Shown: piece by piece, positions 6,784 through 14,491 of the stretch
How positions within the stretch are numbered: position 1 is the first letter of the stretch
How the letters are laid out: each line of letters starts with the position of its first letter
Assembly: GCA_036262035.1 (NCBI GenBank)
Contig: DATAJS010000007.1
Coordinates: 1 to 46,796 of the forward strand
Length of the DNA stretch: 46,796 nt
Source of the DNA: Burkholderiales bacterium
Lineage (GTDB): Bacteria > Pseudomonadota > Gammaproteobacteria > Burkholderiales > SG8-41
Reading direction: 5' to 3'
Notes under the pieces: generated by a model
The model's database searches: none
Told to the model about the DNA's origin: nothing
What the model saw: only the letters and a program-made list of their open reading frames with translations
Translations under genes and position numbers: made by a program

Positions 6784-8171
6784 TGGCGGAAACCATCGCG
6801 GAGCGCCTGGCAACGTGGTCGAGCGGCGTGTCGCTCGAGCGACTCCCGGGCGAAGTCGTCGCTTCCGCGAAGCGCTGCATCGTCGACGCGAGCGGCGTCG
6901 GCATCGCGGGCGCGAATTACCCGGTGGCCCGCGCAGTCCGCAAGCTCGTGCGCGAAGCCGGCGCCACCGGTGCGGCTTCGCTGTGGGGGACAGACGAGCA
7001 GGCGCTGGCGCCCGAGGCGGCCGCGCACTGCAACGCCGTCGCCGCGCACGCCCTCGACTTCGACGACACGTGCTACGACGGCATCGTGCATGGGTCGGCG
7101 GCGGTGTGGCCTGCGGTGCTGGCGTGCGGCGAGGCAACCGGTGCGAGCGGCGCCCGCCTGCTCGAAGCGTTCGTCGCAGGCGTCGAGTGCGAGTACGCGC
7201 TCGGCCGCGCGTTCGGCGACGAGCTCTATTTCAAGGGATGGTGGACGAGCGGCCTGCTCGGCTCGATCGGCGCGGCCGCGGGCGCGGCGAAAGTCCTGGG
7301 GCTGGACGCGGTGCGCACGCGTTCGGCCATCGCGCTTGCCGCGTGCCACGGCGGCGGCGTGCGCGCGGTCATCGGCAGCGATGCGAAACCGTTCATGATC
7401 GGGCGCGCCGCAGCAGCGGGCGTGCAGGCGGCGCGCTATGCCGCAGCCGGATTGGAGGCGCCCGCGGACGCGTTCGAGAGCCATCGCGGCTTCATCCCGG
7501 TGCTCGCGGACGGGCGCTTCGATCAGAGCCGCCTCGCGCTCGGCGAGCGCTACTCGCTGGTCGAGCCCGGCGTCGCGTTCAAGCTGTTTCCGGCGTGCTC
7601 GGCGACGCAGGCGGCCACCGAAGCGGTGCTCGATCTCGCGCGGGACCATCACATCGACGCGGCCGACGTCGAGCGCGTCGACTGCCGCGTGACCAAGCTC
7701 GTCTTCATCAGCCTCACTTATGACCGGCCGGCGAGCGTGACCGAAGCGCAGTTCAGCCTGACGTATGCGATCGCCTGTGCGCTGCGCTACCGCGCGTTCG
7801 GCGTCGAGCACCTGAGCTCGCCCACGTTCGGCGAGCCCCGGATGCTCGCGACGATGGCCAAAGTGCGGATGACGCAGAGCGAGACGCTCGAAGCGACCGA
7901 GGAGGGCCGCCGCCGCAATCCGGAAGGCGCGCACGTCACCATCCATCTGAAGGACGGACGCAGCTTCGAGCGTTACAACGGCGCGGCGACGGGCATGCCG
8001 CAGAAGCCGATGCCGGACGCGGCGCTCGATGCCAAATTCCTGGCGTGTGCCGGCGCGTCTCTCGGTTCAGCCACCGCGGAGCGGCTGCTGCGAACGCTGC
8101 GCGCGCTCGAGAGCAGCCCCGGCCCGGTCAGCCTCGGCCGCGCATCTTCCGGTACATCGCGGCGTACTTAG
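6783..8171 (+). CDS. MmgE/PrpD family protein
   Basis: 462 residues. The all-helical N-terminal domain has the family hallmark HALDFDDTCYDGIVHGSAAV at about 85-104, then FVAGVECEYALGRA near 128-141, GWWTSGLLGSIGAAAGAAKV near 150-169 and FKLFPACSATQAATEAV near 261-277. The family holds 2-methylcitrate dehydratase, cis-aconitate decarboxylase and many uncharacterised dehydratases or isomerases acting on polycarboxylates. The exact reaction is unknown here. The start overlaps the Bug 2 stop, so binding protein and enzyme are translated together, suggesting the Bug ligand (or its product) is the substrate. The 3' end overlaps the convergent enolase-family gene by 44 bases. Confidence 0.9.
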   Translation: MAETIAERLATWSSGVSLERLPGEVVASAKRCIVDASGVGIAGANYPVARAVRKLVREAGATGAASLWGTDEQALAPEAAAHCNAVAAHALDFDDTCYDGIVHGSAAVWPAVLACGEATGASGARLLEAFVAGVECEYALGRAFGDELYFKGWWTSGLLGSIGAAAGAAKVLGLDAVRTRSAIALAACHGGGVRAVIGSDAKPFMIGRAAAAGVQAARYAAAGLEAPADAFESHRGFIPVLADGRFDQSRLALGERYSLVEPGVAFKLFPACSATQAATEAVLDLARDHHIDAADVERVDCRVTKLVFISLTYDRPASVTEAQFSLTYAIACALRYRAFGVEHLSSPTFGEPRMLATMAKVRMTQSETLEATEEGRRRNPEGAHVTIHLKDGRSFERYNGAATGMPQKPMPDAALDAKFLACAGASLGSATAERLLRTLRALESSPGPVSLGRASSGTSRRT

Positions 8172-9276
8172 CGACCTTGTCGCGATCCAGCGTGACGCCG
8201 AGGCCCGGCGCGTCCGGCACCGCGAGCGCGCCCTGGTGAAAGTCGTCGGTCTTTTCAACGACGATGTCGTCCGCGTTCGTGGTGGCGTAGGTCTGGTTGC
8301 CGAGCGTGGCGTTCGGGATCGTCGCCATGAGATGCACGTGAGCCATCGCCGAGATCCCGAACTCGGGTCCTGCGTGTCGGCACACCTGGATGTTGGCGAG
8401 ATCGGCCATCGCCGCCATCTCGCGGAACGCCATGAGACCGCCGACGCGGTGGATGTCAGAGCAGATCACGTCCGCGAGGCGCCGGCGGATCGCGTCGTAG
8501 GCGAGCTGATTGGTGTTGACGCCCTGATCGATGCACAGCGGCACGGGGGAGAGCCGCGCGACGCGCTCGAAGCCGTCGAAATCGTCCTCGGTGACCGGCT
8601 GCTCGATCCAGTCGAGTCCGATCCTCTCGAGCGCGCGAATCTCCTTCATCGCCTGAGTCGCCGTCCACGCGCCGTTGGCGTCGCCGCGAATCAGCGCGTC
8701 CGGCCCGAGCGCTTCGCGCAGGGCGGAAAGATCGGCGAGGTCCCGCGCCGTCCCGAGACCGATCTTGAGATAGAACGCCCGGAAGCCGCGCTGCCTGAAC
8801 TCGAGCGCGTCGTCGAGCATCGCGCCCTGCTCCTTGCGATGGATCCAGGCGAACATGTCGACGCGGTCGCGCAAAGCGCCGCCGAGGAGCGCGTGCAGCG
8901 GGCGCCCCGTGGCTTTGCCGACGATGTCCCACAGCGCGATGTCGATGCCGCCGAGGGCGTTGTTCGCGATGTTGCGGAACGCTTTCCAGGTGAGCGCGGT
9001 GAGACCCGCCTTGGACTGCGAGTTGAGCGCGCGTTCCTGGAACGCGTTGATCGCGAACGGATCCTGGCCGACGAGGCCCTCGCGAAACTCTTCCACGACG
9101 AGCTGGTTGATCTCGGGCAGCGGGATGCCCGGCGCTTCGCCGAGCCCGGTGATGCCTTCGTCGGTATCGACTTCGATGAGCAGCGTCGATTTGGCCGAAT
9201 AGGCGCCGGTCCAGGTGACATGAGCCTCCCTGAACGGCACCGCCAGCGGCGTCGCGCGTACATCGGTGATCTTCAT
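8128..9276 (-). CDS. Enolase-superfamily (mandelate racemase/muconate lactonizing type) enzyme
   Basis: 382 residues from the ATG at 9276, chosen because GAGGAG lies six bases upstream and the protein then begins MKITDVRATPLAVPF, as family members do; an upstream in-frame ATG at 9387 adds an unlikely basic leader. The N-terminal capping domain is followed by a barrel. Probable metal ligands are Asp199 (GDANGAW), Glu225 (EQP) and Asp250 (IDQG), with the general base dyad Asp274 and His301 (CRHAGPEFG). The KxK position reads LKIG, with only Lys171. The pattern fits an MR-type acid-sugar or hydroxyacid dehydratase or racemase. It is divergent from soxB and the putative operator lies 57 bases upstream. 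Confidence 0.9.
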   Translation of the reverse strand: MKITDVRATPLAVPFREAHVTWTGAYSAKSTLLIEVDTDEGITGLGEAPGIPLPEINQLVVEEFREGLVGQDPFAINAFQERALNSQSKAGLTALTWKAFRNIANNALGGIDIALWDIVGKATGRPLHALLGGALRDRVDMFAWIHRKEQGAMLDDALEFRQRGFRAFYLKIGLGTARDLADLSALREALGPDALIRGDANGAWTATQAMKEIRALERIGLDWIEQPVTEDDFDGFERVARLSPVPLCIDQGVNTNQLAYDAIRRRLADVICSDIHRVGGLMAFREMAAMADLANIQVCRHAGPEFGISAMAHVHLMATIPNATLGNQTYATTNADDIVVEKTDDFHQGALAVPDAPGLGVTLDRDKVAKYAAMYRKMRGRG

Positions 9277-9332
9277 CGCGTCTCCTCGGATGCAATGCGA
9301 GTCTACCGAGGCGCGTGCGCCCTGCGTGACAC

Positions 9333-9349
9333 CATTAGGACGCCTAATG
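9333..9349. promoter_or_regulatory. Putative LysR operator, copy 2 (CATTAGG-N3-CCTAATG)
   Basis: CATTAGG 9333-9339 and CCTAATG 9343-9349 are perfect seven-base arms. The core ATTAG-N5-CTAAT (9334-9348) is the same as the copy at 5710-5724. It lies between the divergent enolase-family gene and soxB. This suggests the same LysR protein controls both units. Confidence 0.6.
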
Positions 9350-9378
9350 CCGTTGCGCAGGCTGCTTAATAGAGCCGC

Positions 9379-9398
9379 GGGCGCCATTGACGGCGCCC
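9379..9398. repeat. Hairpin in the soxB leader
   Basis: GGGCGCC (9379-9385) and GGCGCCC (9392-9398) pair perfectly around ATTGAC, 27 bases before the soxB start. There is no U-run. It may be part of the 5' leader of the sox operon or a protein site; its role is not determined. Confidence 0.35.
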
Positions 9399-9425
9399 CC
9401 CGTAAGTTGATCTGATACCCACGCC

Positions 9426-10679
9426 TTGAAATATTCGATATTCAGCCTCGCGCGCAACGCGCTCACCTACCACGAGAACTGGACGCAGGCGTGGCGCAGT
9501 CCGCCGCCCAGGCGTGAGTACGACGTAGTCATCATCGGCGGCGGCGGACACGGTCTCGCCGCGGCGTACTACCTCGCGCGCAACCACGGCATCACCAACG
9601 TCGCGGTGCTCGAGAAGGGCTACCTCGGGGGCGGCAACACCGGGCGCAACACCACGATCGTCCGCTCCAACTACTACCTCGAGCCCAACGCCCACTTCTA
9701 CGAGCACTCGCTCAAGCTGTGGGAAGGCCTGTCGGCCGATCTCAACTACAACGTGATGTTCAGCCAGCGCGGGGTGCTCAACCTCGCGCACAGCTACGCC
9801 GACCTCGACACCTACTCGCGCCGTGGCAACGCGATGCGCCTGAACGGCATCGACGCCGAGCTCCTGCTGCGCGACGACGTCGAGCGCATGGTGCCGCTGC
9901 TCGACTGCTCGCCGAACGCGCGCTATCCCGTAATGGGCGGGCTGCTGCAGCGGCGCGGCGGGACGGCGCGCCACGATGCCGTGGCGTGGGGCTATGCGCG
10001 CGGCGCCGACATGCGCGGCGTCGATCTCATCCAGCAGTGCGAGGTCACCGGATTCACCCGCAACGGCAGCCGTATCGACGAGATCCACACCACGCGCGGC
10101 ACGATCAGGGCGAAGAAGATCGGGCTCGCGGTCGCCGGGCACTCGGGTCACGTCGCCGCGATGGCGGGCTTTCGCCTGCCGATCGAGACGCACGTCTTGC
10201 AGGCGCTCGTGTCCGAGCCGGTCAAGCCCGTCCTCGACACCGTCGTCACGTCGGGCGCGGTGCACTTCTACGTCAGCCAGTCGGACAAGGGCGAGCTCGT
10301 GCTCGGCGGCGACCTCGACATGTACAACTCGTACGGCCAGCGCAGCAACCTGCCGCCGGTCGAGCACGCGGTGCAGTCGCTGATCGCGCTGTTCCCGTGC
10401 TTCAGCCGGCTGCGCATGCTGCGCACTTGGGGCGGCGTGATGGACATGAGCATGGACGGCAGCCCGATCATCGGCAAGACGCCGATCGACAACCTCTACG
10501 TCGACTGCGGGTGGTGCTACGGGGGCTTCAAGGCGACGCCGGCGTCGGGCTGGTGCTTCGCGCACACCCTCGCGACCGGCGAGCCGCACGCGCTCAACGC
10601 CGCGTTCACGCTCGATCGCTACGGCCTGGGCCGCACGATCGACGAGAAGGGCGGCGGACCGTACCCGTGGGTGCACTGA
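9426..10679 (+). CDS. soxB: Sarcosine oxidase beta subunit
   Basis: 417 residues. This subunit carries the FAD site and the covalent FMN attachment in heterotetrameric sarcosine oxidase, which oxidises sarcosine to glycine, H2O2 and (with tetrahydrofolate) 5,10-methylene-THF. The N-terminus LKYSIFSLARNALTYHENW matches family starts. An in-frame stop at 9408-9410 forces the start to TTG 9426 or later. The dinucleotide site is DVVIIGGGGHGLAAAYYLAR at about 33-52. GTARHDAVAWGYARGAD near 179-195 holds His183, a candidate for flavin linkage. The C-terminal WGGVMDMSMDGSPIIGKTP and CGWCYGGFKATPASG are well conserved. It is the first gene of soxBDAG, with soxD one base after its stop. Confidence 0.95.
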   Translation: MKYSIFSLARNALTYHENWTQAWRSPPPRREYDVVIIGGGGHGLAAAYYLARNHGITNVAVLEKGYLGGGNTGRNTTIVRSNYYLEPNAHFYEHSLKLWEGLSADLNYNVMFSQRGVLNLAHSYADLDTYSRRGNAMRLNGIDAELLLRDDVERMVPLLDCSPNARYPVMGGLLQRRGGTARHDAVAWGYARGADMRGVDLIQQCEVTGFTRNGSRIDEIHTTRGTIRAKKIGLAVAGHSGHVAAMAGFRLPIETHVLQALVSEPVKPVLDTVVTSGAVHFYVSQSDKGELVLGGDLDMYNSYGQRSNLPPVEHAVQSLIALFPCFSRLRMLRTWGGVMDMSMDGSPIIGKTPIDNLYVDCGWCYGGFKATPASGWCFAHTLATGEPHALNAAFTLDRYGLGRTIDEKGGGPYPWVH

Positions 10680-10680
10680 C

Positions 10681-10944
10681 ATGATGCTGCTCACCTGCCC
10701 GCACTGCGGGCCTCGCGACGTCACCGAGTTCACCTATGGCGGCGACGCGAACGCACGCCAGCCGGCCGACGGCGCCTCGCTCGAAGAGTGGAACGCGTAC
10801 GTATTCCTGCGCGACAACCCGCGCGGCCCTCACGACGAACTGTGGCAGCACACCGCCGGCTGCCGCCGCTGGATACGCGTGCAACGCAACACGCTCACTC
10901 ACGCAGTGCTGGGCTCGGCGCCCGCGAGCGGGGGACGCGCGTGA
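10681..10944 (+). CDS. soxD: Sarcosine oxidase delta subunit
   Basis: 87 residues, the usual small zinc-binding subunit. The N-terminal LLTCPHCGPRDVTEFTYGG supplies Cys6 and Cys9, and HTAGCRRWIRVQRNT near 57-71 supplies the His and Cys that complete the zinc site. The body GASLEEWNAYVFLRDNPRGP is typical. It begins one base after soxB (the ATG at 10681 or the next one at 10684 is possible) and its TGA overlaps the soxA GTG as GTGA, so expression of the subunits is coupled. Confidence 0.95.
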   Translation: MMLLTCPHCGPRDVTEFTYGGDANARQPADGASLEEWNAYVFLRDNPRGPHDELWQHTAGCRRWIRVQRNTLTHAVLGSAPASGGRA

Positions 10945-13916
10945 AGAACCAGCCCTACAGGCTCGCCACCGGCGGGATCGTCGACCGGCACAGGCCGCTG
11001 CGCTTCAGCTTCGACGGCGTCACGCTCGAAGGCTGCGCCGGCGACACGCTCGCTTCCGCGCTGCTCGCGAACGGCGTGCGCCTCGTCGGCCGCAGCTTCA
11101 AGTACCACCGGCCGCGCGGCATCTTCGGCGCCGGCGCGGAGGAGCCCAACGCGATGGTGCAGGTCGGGCGCGGCGCGCGCACCGAGCCGAACCTGCGCGC
11201 GACCCAGGTGGAGCTGCACGAAGGTCTGGTCGCCGCGAGCCAGAACCGCTGGCCGTCGCTTGCGTTCGACCTGCAGAGCCTGAACGACGTCTTCTCGCGC
11301 TTCCTGCCCGCGGGGTTCTATTACAAGACGTTCATGTGGCCGCAGTCGTGGTGGCTCAAGTACGAGCACTGGATCCGCAAGGCGGCCGGCATGGGCGTAT
11401 CGCCGCGCGATCCCGATCCCGACAGCTACGCGCATCGCCACGCGCATTGCGACGTGCTGGTCGCCGGAGGCGGCCCGGCGGGATTGGCGGCGGCGCTCGC
11501 GGCCGCGCGCTCCGGCGCCCGGGTCATCGTCGCCAACGACGATTTCGAGTGGGGCGGGGCGCTGCTCGGCGAATCGTGCGAGATCGACGGCGGCCCGGCG
11601 CTCGAATGGGCGCGCAGCGCCGTCGCCGAGCTCGCGGTGTGTCGCGACGTGACGCTGCTTTCGCGCTCGACCGTCTTCGGCTACTTCGATCACAACCTGC
11701 TCGGCATCGCGCAGTCGGTCCACCCGGGCGCCGAGCACGCGCCGCGGCAGCGCCTGTGGAAAGTGCGTGCGAAAGAGGTCGTGCTCGCGACCGGGGCGAT
11801 CGAACGGCCGCTCGTCTTCGCCGACAACGACAAGCCTGGGGTGATGCTCGCGTCGGCGGCGAGCATCTACGTCAACCGCTACGCCGTCGCGCCGGGAAGC
11901 CGCGCGGTGGTGTTCACCAACAACGATTCGGGTTATCGCGCCGCGCTCGATCTGCAGCGCGCCGGTGTACGGGTCGCCGCCGTCGTCGATCCCCGCACCG
12001 AGCTTGGCGCCGTGCGCGACCGCGTCGCGCGCGCGGGGATCGAGGTGATCTCCGGCGCCGCGGTGATACGCGCGACCGGCGGGAAGCACGTCGACGGCGT
12101 GACGGTCGGACGGCTGGTGAACGGCACCGCCGCGCGCGAGCGCGAGATCGCGTGCGACCTCGTCTGCGTCTCCGGCGGCTGGAGTCCCGCGGTGCATCTC
12201 TTTTCGCAGTCGAAAGGCCGGCTGCGCTACGACGAGCGTCTCACCGCGTTCGTGCCGGACGCATCGGCGCAGGCCGAACGCTCGGCCGGCGCGGCGCGCG
12301 GCGAGCTCGCGCTGGGCCGCTGCCTCGAAGACGGCGCGCGCGCCGGCGCCGCCGCGGCGGAAGCTGCGGGCTGCGCACGCGTGAGCGTCAGCGTTCCTGC
12401 CGTTGCGGACGAAGCGCAAGCGCCGCTGATGCCGTTGTGGGACGTCGTCGGCAGCGACACCGAGAAGGCGAAGCGCTTCGTCGACTTTCAGAACGACGTC
12501 ACCGCACGCGACGTGGCGCTCGCGGTGCGCGAGGGCTACCACTCGGTCGAGCATCTGAAGCGCTACACCACGCTCGGCATGGGCACCGACCAGGGCAAGA
12601 CCTCGAACGTGAACGGTCTCGCCATACTCGCGGCCCTCATCGACGCGCAGATCCCGGACGTGGGCGCCACGACGTTTCGTCCGCCGTACACGCCGGTCAC
12701 GCTGGGCGCGATCGCCGGACCCGAGATCGGCCCGCACTTCGATCCGGTACGGTTGTCGCCGATCCACGCGCGTCACGAAGCGGCGGGCGCGGTGTTCGTC
12801 AATGCGGGCTTGTGGCGCCGGCCGATGCTGTATCCGCGCGGCAGCGAGTCGATGCTGGAGACGACGAATCGCGAAGTGCTGGCGGTGCGCAACCGCGTGG
12901 GCATCGTCGACGTCTCGACGCTCGGCAAGATCGACGTGCAGGGCCGCGACGCCGCGGCGTTTCTCGAGCGCGTCTACGTCAACCGCTGGCGCAATCTCAC
13001 CGTGGGCAAGGCGCGTTACGGGCTGATGCTGCGCGAGGACGGTTTCATCTACGACGACGGCACGACCACGCGCATCGGCGAAGAGCGCTTTCACATGACG
13101 ACGACGACCGCCAACGCGGGACGCGTCATGTCGAATCTCGAGTACTACCTCCAGGTGCAGTGGCCGGAGCTCGATGTGAGGCTCACGTCGGTGTCGGACC
13201 ACTGGGCCGCGGTCGCGCTGGCGGGGCCGAAGTCGCGCGACGTGCTGGCGGCGCTCGCGTCGGGCGACGTGAGCAACGCGGCGCTCCCGTACATGGGTTA
13301 TCTCGAGACCGAGATCGCGGGCATACCCGCGCGCGTGTTCCGCATCAGCTTCTCCGGCGAGCTCGCGTACGAGATCAACGTGCCCGCGGATTTCGGCGCG
13401 GCGGTGTGGGATGCGCTGATCGACGCAGGCAAGGCTCACGATCTGACCGTGTACGGCACCGAAGCGATGGGCGTGCTGCGCATCGAGAAGGGCCACATCG
13501 CCGGCATGGAGATCGACGGGCGCACGACGCCCGACGACGTGGGCCTGGGCGGCATGGTCACGGCGGACAAGACGTGTATCGGCAAGCCGCTGCTCGCGCG
13601 TCCGGCGCTGCGCGCCGAGGACCGCAAACAGCTCGTCGGATTCGTCCCGGTCGACGGCAGGACGCCGATCCCGCGGGGCTCGCAGATCGTCGCCGATCCG
13701 TCGCACGCGGCGCCGGTGCCGATCGACGGTCACGTCACGTCGACGTGCTTCAGCGCGACGCTCGGCAAGCCGATCGCGCTGGGGCTGGTCAAGCGCGGGC
13801 GCGCGCGCTACGGCGAGAAGCTCCACGCCGTTTCGCCGGTCACGAACCAGCGCGTCGAAGTCGAGGTGACGCACCACGTCTTCCACGATCCCAAGGGAGA
13901 GCGCCTGCGTGGCTGA
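10941..13916 (+). CDS. soxA: Sarcosine oxidase alpha subunit
   Basis: 991 residues, the full family length. The order of domains is: a ferredoxin-like N-terminal fold (FSFDGVTLEGCAGDTLASAL, then GRSFKYHRPRGIFGAGAEEP); an NAD(P)-binding Rossmann segment with DVLVAGGGPAGLAAALAAAR at about 171-190; a second dinucleotide motif region with EVVLATGAIERPLVFADNDK near 277-296; and a C-terminal glycine-cleavage-T-like aminomethyltransferase domain from about 580 (RVGIVDVSTLGKIDVQGRDA, GTEAMGVLRIEKGHIAGMEI). The last domain transfers the sarcosine methyl carbon to tetrahydrofolate. The start is GTG 10941, overlapping the soxD stop. The 3' end overlaps soxG by eight bases. Confidence 0.96.
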   Translation: MKNQPYRLATGGIVDRHRPLRFSFDGVTLEGCAGDTLASALLANGVRLVGRSFKYHRPRGIFGAGAEEPNAMVQVGRGARTEPNLRATQVELHEGLVAASQNRWPSLAFDLQSLNDVFSRFLPAGFYYKTFMWPQSWWLKYEHWIRKAAGMGVSPRDPDPDSYAHRHAHCDVLVAGGGPAGLAAALAAARSGARVIVANDDFEWGGALLGESCEIDGGPALEWARSAVAELAVCRDVTLLSRSTVFGYFDHNLLGIAQSVHPGAEHAPRQRLWKVRAKEVVLATGAIERPLVFADNDKPGVMLASAASIYVNRYAVAPGSRAVVFTNNDSGYRAALDLQRAGVRVAAVVDPRTELGAVRDRVARAGIEVISGAAVIRATGGKHVDGVTVGRLVNGTAAREREIACDLVCVSGGWSPAVHLFSQSKGRLRYDERLTAFVPDASAQAERSAGAARGELALGRCLEDGARAGAAAAEAAGCARVSVSVPAVADEAQAPLMPLWDVVGSDTEKAKRFVDFQNDVTARDVALAVREGYHSVEHLKRYTTLGMGTDQGKTSNVNGLAILAALIDAQIPDVGATTFRPPYTPVTLGAIAGPEIGPHFDPVRLSPIHARHEAAGAVFVNAGLWRRPMLYPRGSESMLETTNREVLAVRNRVGIVDVSTLGKIDVQGRDAAAFLERVYVNRWRNLTVGKARYGLMLREDGFIYDDGTTTRIGEERFHMTTTTANAGRVMSNLEYYLQVQWPELDVRLTSVSDHWAAVALAGPKSRDVLAALASGDVSNAALPYMGYLETEIAGIPARVFRISFSGELAYEINVPADFGAAVWDALIDAGKAHDLTVYGTEAMGVLRIEKGHIAGMEIDGRTTPDDVGLGGMVTADKTCIGKPLLARPALRAEDRKQLVGFVPVDGRTPIPRGSQIVADPSHAAPVPIDGHVTSTCFSATLGKPIALGLVKRGRARYGEKLHAVSPVTNQRVEVEVTHHVFHDPKGERLRG

Positions 13917-14481
13917 GCGGATTTACGCGTTCGAGCCTTATGCGGCTCGCGCGAGCGGCAATGCTGCGGGCGCCGGCATCACCATCGCGCCGCGACGCCC
14001 GGTTGCGATGCTGAACGTGCGCGGACCGGCGGATGCGGTCGCCGCGGAGCTGCAAGCGCGCTGCGGCCTCCAGCTCTCGCCGGAGCCCAACACCGCCGTC
14101 GGTTCTTCGACGCGCGTTCTGTGGCTCGGCCCCGATGAGTGGCTCGTCGTCGAAAATGTGACTCCGACCCGGATTCCCAGAAATCCGGGTCAGAGTCACA
14201 TTACGGCGACCGATGTAAGCCACGGCCGCGCGGCGCTGCGGCTGCGCGGGGCGCACGTCCGCGATGCGCTCGTCAAAGGCTGCGCGCTCGACCTCGATCC
14301 GCGGGTCTTTCCCGCAGGCCGCTGTGCGCAGACGGCGATCGGTCGCATCTCTGTCATACTCGACCACGTCGAGCCCGACGTGATCGACGTCTATTGTTCG
14401 CGCAGCTACGCCGGTTCGTTCTGGCACTGGATCGCGCACGCGAGCGCGGAATATCGCTACACCATCGCGCCGCCTGAGTAA
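13909..14481 (+). CDS. soxG: Sarcosine oxidase gamma subunit
   Basis: 190 residues starting at GTG 13909 inside the end of soxA. Family motifs are LWLGPDEWLVV near 67-77, DVSHGRAALRLRGAHVRDAL near 101-120, KGCALDLDPRVFPAGRCAQT near 122-141, and the C-terminal VYCSRSYAGSFWHWI. The subunit structurally supports the alpha-subunit aminomethyltransferase domain. Oddity: residues 83-98 are encoded by a 48-base REP-like palindrome (14155-14202) whose length is a multiple of three, so the frame is kept. The segment replaces or extends a surface region that is normally variable between the two motif blocks. The next gene has a strong AAGGAG overlapping the stop. Confidence 0.93.
   Translation: MAERIYAFEPYAARASGNAAGAGITIAPRRPVAMLNVRGPADAVAAELQARCGLQLSPEPNTAVGSSTRVLWLGPDEWLVVENVTPTRIPRNPGQSHITATDVSHGRAALRLRGAHVRDALVKGCALDLDPRVFPAGRCAQTAIGRISVILDHVEPDVIDVYCSRSYAGSFWHWIAHASAEYRYTIAPPE
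14155..14202. repeat. REP-like palindrome inserted in frame within soxG
   Basis: Two 21-base arms (14155-14175 and 14182-14202) pair at 20 of 21 positions around a CCCAGA loop. Each arm starts AATGTGACTC and ends GACCCGGATT, the style of REP palindromes spread by REP-associated tyrosine transposases in beta- and gammaproteobacteria. The element is 48 bases, adds 16 codons and leaves soxG open. Confidence 0.75.
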
Positions 14482-14491
14482 GGAGCCTCGC

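Noticed and set aside
10899-13886. A 995-codon open frame on the minus strand opposite soxA
   Set aside because: The product is rich in Arg, His, Asp and Ala without any domain. It is the antisense image of soxA codons.
10736-14014. A 1092-codon open frame on the plus strand over the sox genes
   Set aside because: It is extremely arginine-rich and has no family pattern, and it overlaps soxA, whose domains are certain. It is a shadow frame of GC-rich DNA.
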